A stretch of DNA of 5,278 bases from positions 1 through 5,278 of the forward strand of contig CAMBPO010000107.1 of the NCBI GenBank assembly GCA_945869725.1, in the 5' to 3' direction. The translations under genes and the position numbers were made by a program. Below, piece by piece: positions 1 through 5,278 of this stretch. The DNA is from Klebsiella pneumoniae (GTDB taxonomy: Bacteria; Pseudomonadota; Gammaproteobacteria; Pseudomonadales; Pseudohongiellaceae). Under the pieces are notes generated by a model. The model was not told the origin of the DNA and did not search any database. It saw only the letters and a list, made by a program, of their open reading frames with translations. Position 1 is the first letter of the stretch. Every line of letters begins with the position of its first letter.

Positions 1-1217
1 TTGCCGCCGTGGATAAAAAAGACCAGATAGATGACCTCTTTGAGGATGAGGACCAGCAACGCCGACAAGGCGCGCTGGAACAGGAGCAGGAGTCTGCGCC
101 GAAGCGTTTTATGAGTTGGGCCGGCGCGGCATTTGGCAAACTCGCCGCGGGTGTGGCCGCGAGCCGTGCGCGGGGGTCAGAGCAGAAGGCAGAGCAGCAG
201 CCAGAGCCGAAGGTAGCTCAGCGTGCTGACGATCTTCACGATATGGATGATTATGCTGATCCGCTTGACGATTACGCGGTTAATCGCTCGCGTGACGATG
301 ATCCGCTCAGCACATCTGCAGGTGCACAGCGTGATGAGTATCAGGATGAATTCCAGCAGGATCCTTCGGAGCATTACCAGCGGCAACATAGTGACGGTCA
401 TGCGGATGAGACTGCCGATACGGGCTACGCTGATGAATACTACGAAGAATATCAATCTGACCCTGAGCCTGCAGAGCAGCATTATCAGGCGCCAATGACA
501 GAGCAGGAAAGAAAGGTCGCCAAGTATGGCGAGAGTCCTTATGCGGGTCATCGGTTTGGAGTCGATTCTGTGCCAGCTGACCCGGTTGCAGCTGCGCCAG
601 CCACTGCCGCTTCGGTCTCCGCAAGCCGAACACCTTATTCGGATAGTCGTCCAGTAGCAGATGGTCGCGCTGTGACAGCGCCACGTGCCACATCAAATAA
701 GACTGCACGAAGCGCACGAGAGAATCAGCTAAATTTTGATATGCTGCAGAACGATGATGACAAGGATCCCGGATATAGCCAGGTGTTAGTCATCAACGTC
801 ATGGCGCGCCCAAAGACATCCATTCAGGGTGATGAATTGTTGCCGATTCTGTTGGGTGCCGGTCTGCGCTTTGGTGAGATGTCAATTTTCCATCGACACG
901 CTGATCGCAAAGGCGGTCCGGTGTTGTTCAGCGTGGCTAACGCGCTGAATCCGGGCATATTTGACCTGAATGACATCAGTCATTTCAGTACCCAGGGTGT
1001 CTGTTTCTTTATGACGCTGCCCAATGTCGCCAACAACATGCTGGCATTTGAGCAGATGCTGGCGACGGCAAAACATGTACAGTCGGTGCTGGATGCAGAG
1101 TTGAAAGACGACAATCGCTCGGTGATGACTGCACAAACAGTTGAGCACTATCGTCAACGCATTCGGGATTTTGATCTGCAGCAGTTAAAAAACAGCAAGA
1201 ATCCACGACAGAAATAA
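1..1217 (+). CDS. zipA: Cell division protein ZipA, 5'-partial
   Basis: ZipA is an inner-membrane division protein whose C-terminal globular domain binds the FtsZ tail and anchors the Z ring. The visible reading frame gives about 402 residues from a GTG at 9 and stays open to the left edge. Residues 1-250 are a charged, low-complexity linker rich in D, E, Q, Y and P, as in ZipA. Residues about 255-390 match the ZipA C-terminal domain: SQVLVINVMA, then GLRFGEMSIFHRH, GPVLFSVAN, a GxFD segment, FSTQGVCFFMTLP, and a final YRQRIRD helix. No transmembrane segment is visible, although ZipA needs one at its N-terminus. I therefore infer that the true start lies upstream and the GTG at 9 is internal. 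It stops 3 nt before ligA, so the two are probably co-transcribed. Identification is firm; only the start is missing. Confidence 0.93.
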   Translation, partial: AAVDKKDQIDDLFEDEDQQRRQGALEQEQESAPKRFMSWAGAAFGKLAAGVAASRARGSEQKAEQQPEPKVAQRADDLHDMDDYADPLDDYAVNRSRDDDPLSTSAGAQRDEYQDEFQQDPSEHYQRQHSDGHADETADTGYADEYYEEYQSDPEPAEQHYQAPMTEQERKVAKYGESPYAGHRFGVDSVPADPVAAAPATAASVSASRTPYSDSRPVADGRAVTAPRATSNKTARSARENQLNFDMLQNDDDKDPGYSQVLVINVMARPKTSIQGDELLPILLGAGLRFGEMSIFHRHADRKGGPVLFSVANALNPGIFDLNDISHFSTQGVCFFMTLPNVANNMLAFEQMLATAKHVQSVLDAELKDDNRSVMTAQTVEHYRQRIRDFDLQQLKNSKNPRQK

Positions 1218-3569
<2,352 letters not shown>

Positions 3570-3576
3570 CCAGCCT

Positions 3577-3613
3577 GGGGACGGAGAGATCAAAAAATGA
3601 TCTCTCCGTCCCC
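3577..3613. repeat. Full REP-like palindrome (16-bp arms, AAAAA loop)
   Basis: GGGGACGGAGAGATCA, five A, then the exact reverse complement of the arm. One further T-A pair closes the base (3576/3614). The left flank is AACCAGCCT. The element starts 7 nt after the ligA stop and ends 21 nt before the antitoxin stop, so it fills the gap between two convergent genes. It could act as a two-way transcription barrier or protect mRNA 3' ends. There is no following T-tract, so a classic intrinsic terminator is not supported. Confidence 0.95.
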
Positions 3614-3630
3614 AATGCCCGCCAATGCCC
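3612..3630. repeat. Direct repeat CCAATGCCC x2 at the palindrome edge
   Basis: CCAATGCCC occurs at 3612-3620 and 3622-3630, a 10-nt period. The first copy overlaps the outer end of the palindrome's right arm. Comparable short iterations sit at the edges of the other copies. Confidence 0.6.
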
Positions 3631-3634
3631 ACAA

Positions 3635-3973
3635 CTAAACCAACTGTTCTGGCACTACGCTCAACGCGTCGGCGAGGCGTTGCAGAGTGCGCCGCTGCGG
3701 ACGCTGGTCACTTCTTTCCATCTGAGCGATGGCAGCTTGTGTCACGCCGATCATCTCCCCGAGCTCCGACTGACTGAGGCCGCGATGAATTCGCCACGCA
3801 GCGAGCAGACTGATGCGTTGTCTCACACACAGCCCAGCAACCGCATGCGGGATCGTCGGATCAATGTTTTTAGTAGACTGCATCAGGGCCAGATAGTCGG
3901 AGTAGTGCATCACTGCGAATGCGGGTTGGTTACCCTGGTTGATGATCTGCACATCAATTGGTGTTGAGGTCAC
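3635..3973 (-). CDS. Antitoxin with Xre-type helix-turn-helix domain
   Basis: Predicted antitoxin of a type II toxin-antitoxin pair: it should neutralise the toxin encoded just upstream and bind the operon promoter. With a GTG start at 3973 it has 112 residues. Residues 8-30 (VQIINQGNQPAFAVMHYSDYLAL) resemble the N-terminal segment common in antitoxins of this kind. Residues about 55-110 form an Xre/Cro-type helix-turn-helix, with LSQSELGEMIGVTQAAIAQME as its core and a terminal LADALSVVPEQL helix. I chose the GTG because a GAGGTG ribosome binding site (3981-3986) lies 7 nt before it; the frame is open further upstream to an ATG at 4051, which would overlap the toxin by 98 nt. The chosen start overlaps the toxin gene by 20 nt, implying translational coupling. 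Toxin-first order resembles higBA. The exact family name is uncertain. Confidence 0.85.
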   Translation of the reverse strand: MTSTPIDVQIINQGNQPAFAVMHYSDYLALMQSTKNIDPTIPHAVAGLCVRQRISLLAAWRIHRGLSQSELGEMIGVTQAAIAQMERSDQRPQRRTLQRLADALSVVPEQLV

Positions 3974-4220
3974 GGCGGGACACCTCGTCGATGCGGATAA
4001 TTGTGATTCGATCAGAAGCGCTGAATAAAACACGGTGCCGACTGACCTCAAGTCTTTGGTCGTTTGTCAGGTTCATAGGGTTTTTATCATTGGTACCATC
4101 ATAAGATTTCCCCAGTTCACCCACTTTGTCGTGAAGGTTTACACCAATTTTGGCAGGAAGATCAATTAATTGCCTCAGCGCCTGTCTGTTCCATTCAATA
4201 GCAATGTCTTTGGTAACCAT
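3954..4220 (-). CDS. RelE/ParE-superfamily toxin
   Basis: Predicted small toxin of 88 residues, the usual size for the RelE/ParE/HigB fold. Many members cleave mRNA at the ribosome and others block gyrase; the sequence does not say which. Visible features are the N-terminal helices (EWNRQALRQLIDLPAKIGVNLHDKV in two parts), the segment NLTNDQRLEVSRHRVLF, where basic residues R61, H62 and R63 sit on the core sheet, and the ending ITIIRIDEVSRRD. That last pattern is common in RelE-like toxins paired with helix-turn-helix antitoxins. The ATG at 4220 is preferred over the TTG at 4226 because an AAGGA site (4229-4233) lies about 8 nt before the ATG and only 2 nt before the TTG. The gene overlaps its antitoxin by 20 nt. 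Family assignment is good; the biochemical target is unknown. Confidence 0.82.
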   Translation of the reverse strand: MVTKDIAIEWNRQALRQLIDLPAKIGVNLHDKVGELGKSYDGTNDKNPMNLTNDQRLEVSRHRVLFSASDRITIIRIDEVSRRDLNTN

Positions 4221-4238
4221 AAGCAAAATCCTTTTTGC

Positions 4239-4244
4239 AGTATA
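4239..4244 (-). promoter_or_regulatory. Possible -10 box for the toxin-antitoxin operon
   Basis: TATACT on the minus strand, 18 nt before the toxin ATG, differs from the sigma70 consensus by one base. No convincing -35 lies 16-18 nt upstream, and the implied leader would be only about 11 nt. An imperfect inverted repeat (AAT..CCC and GGGATT, 4251-4270) lies just upstream and could be an antitoxin operator. Weak call. Confidence 0.3.
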
Positions 4245-4361
4245 GGTTTAAATTGCCCCTTGACGGGATTGTCCGGGCTCAGGAGTTATAGCAGAAGGAC
4301 GGCTTGGGTGACGGGGCCTCTTGGGGTGTCTCTTAGTGGACAACCAGCCTAGAGCCAGCCT

Positions 4362-4398
4362 GGGGACGGAGAGATCATTTTTTGATCTCTCCGTCCCC
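4362..4398. repeat. Full REP-like palindrome (16-bp arms, TTTTT loop)
   Basis: Same 16-nt arms as the other copies, with a T5 loop. Two more base pairs (4360-4361 with 4399-4400) extend the stem to 18 bp. Its left flank is CCAGCCT, shared with the 3577 copy. A lone CCGTCCCC box follows at 4411-4418. The palindrome overlaps the end of the RAYT gene, whose TGA stop is at 4375-4377, and lies about 140 nt upstream of the toxin start, between the two minus-strand transcription units. Confidence 0.95.
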
Positions 4399-5040
4399 AG
4401 TGCGTGCATGCCGTCCCCAACTGGCAATGAAATCCTTGTCCCCGACCGGCGTGCAACTGCGGCAGGACGCCCGGAAAAACTCAATTTCATGCTCATCAAG
4501 CGGGGTGTTAAACAGCTGTCGGTATGCTGCCAGCCGCCCGGCTTTGGAATTGCCCAGCGCGGTGTACTCATCGTGTTCCGTCAGCCATGATGACTCGCCC
4601 TTGGCATTAACCGCATAACTCGACCAGCGATAGTTCGCCGGGTGATTGACCATGTTGGCGCGCACCGGATTCAACTCAATATAGCGGTAACAATTGAGCA
4701 GATGATGCGTGGACTGGATCATCGATGACCGGTGTCGCCCCTCCCAAAGAGTACCGGTGCGCTCATTCTTTTTATTGATATATTGCGCGTAGCTGCTACC
4801 AACAACACGCATCATCCACGAAATGCTGTCAACGTGTCCGCATGTCACCAGGATATGAACGTGGTTGCTCATCAGGCAGTAAGCGTGCACTGCCACGCCG
4901 TAACGAACGGAAATCTTGGTGAGTAATTCAAGGTAGTGGCTCTGATCGGCCGTCTCGTAGAAGCACAGCGAACGATTATTGCCGCGCTGCACAATATGGT
5001 AAGGCATGCCGGTAACGTAATAACGGGGGCGGCGGGCCAT
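4375..5040 (-). CDS. REP-associated tyrosine transposase (RAYT, Y1/HUH, IS200-like)
   Basis: Predicted single-strand DNA endonuclease of 221 residues. In the known family, RAYTs bind and cut REP palindromes through a 5'-phosphotyrosine link. The N-terminus MARRPRYYVTGMPYHIVQRG is typical. The metal-binding HUH motif is His60-Val61-His62 in LMSNHVHILV. GTLWEGRHRSS follows at about 96-106. The likely nucleophile is Tyr118 or Tyr120 in NCYRYIELNPVRA, followed by the family signature NYRWSSYA (136-143). The ATG at 5040 has AAGGAG (5047-5052) 6 nt before it. Perfect palindromes sit at both ends, at 4362-4398 and 5085-5121, as expected for a RAYT locus. The C-terminus (TGDGEIKK) and the stop are encoded by the palindrome itself. 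No transposon passenger gene is present. Family assignment is firm; activity is not shown. Confidence 0.93.
   Translation of the reverse strand: MARRPRYYVTGMPYHIVQRGNNRSLCFYETADQSHYLELLTKISVRYGVAVHAYCLMSNHVHILVTCGHVDSISWMMRVVGSSYAQYINKKNERTGTLWEGRHRSSMIQSTHHLLNCYRYIELNPVRANMVNHPANYRWSSYAVNAKGESSWLTEHDEYTALGNSKAGRLAAYRQLFNTPLDEHEIEFFRASCRSCTPVGDKDFIASWGRHARTGDGEIKK
4411..4418. repeat. Isolated CCGTCCCC box, partial element edge
   Basis: An 8-nt copy of the outer end of the palindrome arm, 20 nt beyond the same octamer in the 4362-4398 palindrome and inside the RAYT coding region. It mirrors the doubled GGGGACGG boxes of ligA insert 2 (2630 and 2645). Confidence 0.6.
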
Positions 5041-5046
5041 GGCAAA

Positions 5047-5052
5047 CTCCTT
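5047..5052 (-). promoter_or_regulatory. Ribosome binding site of the RAYT gene
   Basis: AAGGAG on the minus strand, 6 nt from the ATG at 5040. It fixes the RAYT start and suggests the gene is translated well when transcribed. Confidence 0.8.
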
Positions 5053-5072
5053 TTGCTGTTGATCCTTGCCCT

Positions 5073-5101
5073 GTTATAGCCATTGGGGACGGAGAGATCA
5101 A
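5073..5101 (-). promoter_or_regulatory. Candidate sigma70 promoter of the RAYT, -35 inside the palindrome
   Basis: On the minus strand TTGATC (5096-5101) is followed by exactly 17 nt and then TATAAC (5073-5078). These match consensus at 4 of 6 and 5 of 6 positions. The start point would fall near 5066, giving a leader of about 25 nt that holds the AAGGAG site. The -35 hexamer lies in the stem of the 5085-5121 palindrome. Predicted from sequence only. Confidence 0.5.
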
Positions 5102-5121
5102 ATTTTGATCTCTCCGTCCCC
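5085..5121. repeat. Full REP-like palindrome (16-bp arms, AATTT loop)
   Basis: Same arms as the other full copies, with loop AATTT. Three more base pairs (5082-5084 with 5122-5124) extend the stem to 19 bp. It lies 44 nt upstream of the RAYT start. Its right edge runs directly into the CCCCAATCAAAA tandem repeat. Confidence 0.95.
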
Positions 5122-5153
5122 AATCAAAACCCCAATCAAAACCCCAATCAAAA
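5118..5153. repeat. 12-nt tandem repeat CCCCAATCAAAA x3
   Basis: Three exact units at 5118-5129, 5130-5141 and 5142-5153. The first CCCC is the outer end of the palindrome's right arm, so repeat and palindrome are continuous. The minus-strand unit TTTTGATTGGGG looks like a shortened element, joining the loop-side TTTTGAT to the outer TTGGGG. The last unit supplies the stop of the neighbouring gene. Confidence 0.95.
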
Positions 5154-5278
5154 CCAGCCGCGGTCCAGGCTGTCGCGGCAGGTGGCGTACTGGGTCTGGT
5201 AGCGCACGGCATTGCGCTCGACGGCGGCAGCGGCATCCAGCAGCCAGCGCTTGTTCTGATAGGTGCCGCGGTTGTAGC
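5148..5278 (-). CDS. Unrecognised protein, C-terminal 42 residues only
   Basis: A minus-strand frame enters from the right edge and ends at TGA (5148-5150). It encodes 42 residues beginning YNRGTYQNKRWLLDAAAA, continuing with RYQTQYATCRD and ending SLDRGWF. Third positions are strongly G/C (nearly all codons end in C or G) and there are no internal stops, which supports real coding. Composition suggests a soluble, helical, Ala/Arg-rich end with one Cys. I do not recognise the family. The stop codon falls in the last unit of the 12-nt tandem repeat, so its original C-terminus may have been altered. It lies upstream of the RAYT on the same strand, separated by the palindrome. The rest of the gene is outside the window. 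Confidence 0.65.
   Translation of the reverse strand, partial: YNRGTYQNKRWLLDAAAAVERNAVRYQTQYATCRDSLDRGWF

Noticed and set aside
3577..3613. Intrinsic transcription terminator
   Set aside because: The stem is strong but no T-tract follows on either strand, and the same palindrome occurs where no terminator is needed. A pausing or blocking role remains possible.
3635..4051. Antitoxin starting at the ATG at 4051 (138 residues)
   Set aside because: This would overlap the toxin gene by 98 nt and add 26 residues unlike known antitoxin starts. The GTG at 3973 has a GAGGTG site 7 nt upstream and begins just before the conserved VQIINQ segment.
3954..4226. Toxin starting at the TTG at 4226
   Set aside because: The AAGGA site would be only 2 nt from the TTG; it is about 8 nt from the ATG at 4220.
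4260..4291. Plus-strand promoter TTGACG ... TTATAG
   Set aside because: The spacer is 20 nt and there is no plus-strand gene downstream.
4248..4571. Minus-strand open frame containing [13 protein letters not shown]
   Set aside because: It is a readthrough of the 4362 palindrome, largely overlapping the RAYT gene. The palindrome is naturally open in this frame, so openness is no evidence of coding.
4976..5236. Minus-strand open frame with an FDWG tandem peptide
   Set aside because: The peptide repeat is only the 12-nt DNA repeat read through. The frame overlaps the RAYT start and a better-supported coding end in another frame (stop at 5148).

Overview
The window suggests a gammaproteobacterium. 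A zipA gene followed 3 nt later by ligA on the same strand is the usual gammaproteobacterial smc-zipA-ligA order. The genus cannot be named from the sequence alone. Codon use is moderately GC-rich but uneven.

Layout. Positions 1-1217 (+) hold zipA, a division protein that ties FtsZ to the membrane; its 5' end, with the membrane anchor, lies outside the window. Positions 1221-3569 (+) hold ligA, the NAD-dependent DNA ligase. It is complete but about 110 residues longer than usual because of an N-terminal extension, two internal inserts and a new C-terminal tail. Positions 3635-4220 (-) hold a RelE/ParE-like toxin followed by an overlapping HTH antitoxin. Positions 4375-5040 (-) hold a Y1/HUH transposase of the REP-associated (RAYT) type. 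At 5148-5278 (-) is the C-terminal end of an unrecognised gene that continues past the window edge.

One repeat family ties the window together. Its core is the 16-nt arm GGGGACGGAGAGATCA. Three copies are perfect palindromes with a 5-nt A/T loop, at 3577-3613, 4362-4398 and 5085-5121; they bracket first the toxin-antitoxin pair and then the RAYT. Three more copies are half elements inside ligA. Two are in-frame inserts that both encode [11 protein letters not shown], near residues 288-298 and 475-485. The third forms the ligA C-terminus and stop codon. The RAYT stop codon also lies inside a palindrome, and the gene at the right edge stops inside a 12-nt tandem repeat continuous with another palindrome.

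The most interesting reading is a RAYT-driven REP family whose palindromes have entered protein-coding sequence, including an essential ligase, as inserted peptide segments and ready-made C-termini. The Rickettsia palindromic elements are a known analogy. That the RAYT moved these copies is inference from their shared sequence and location.
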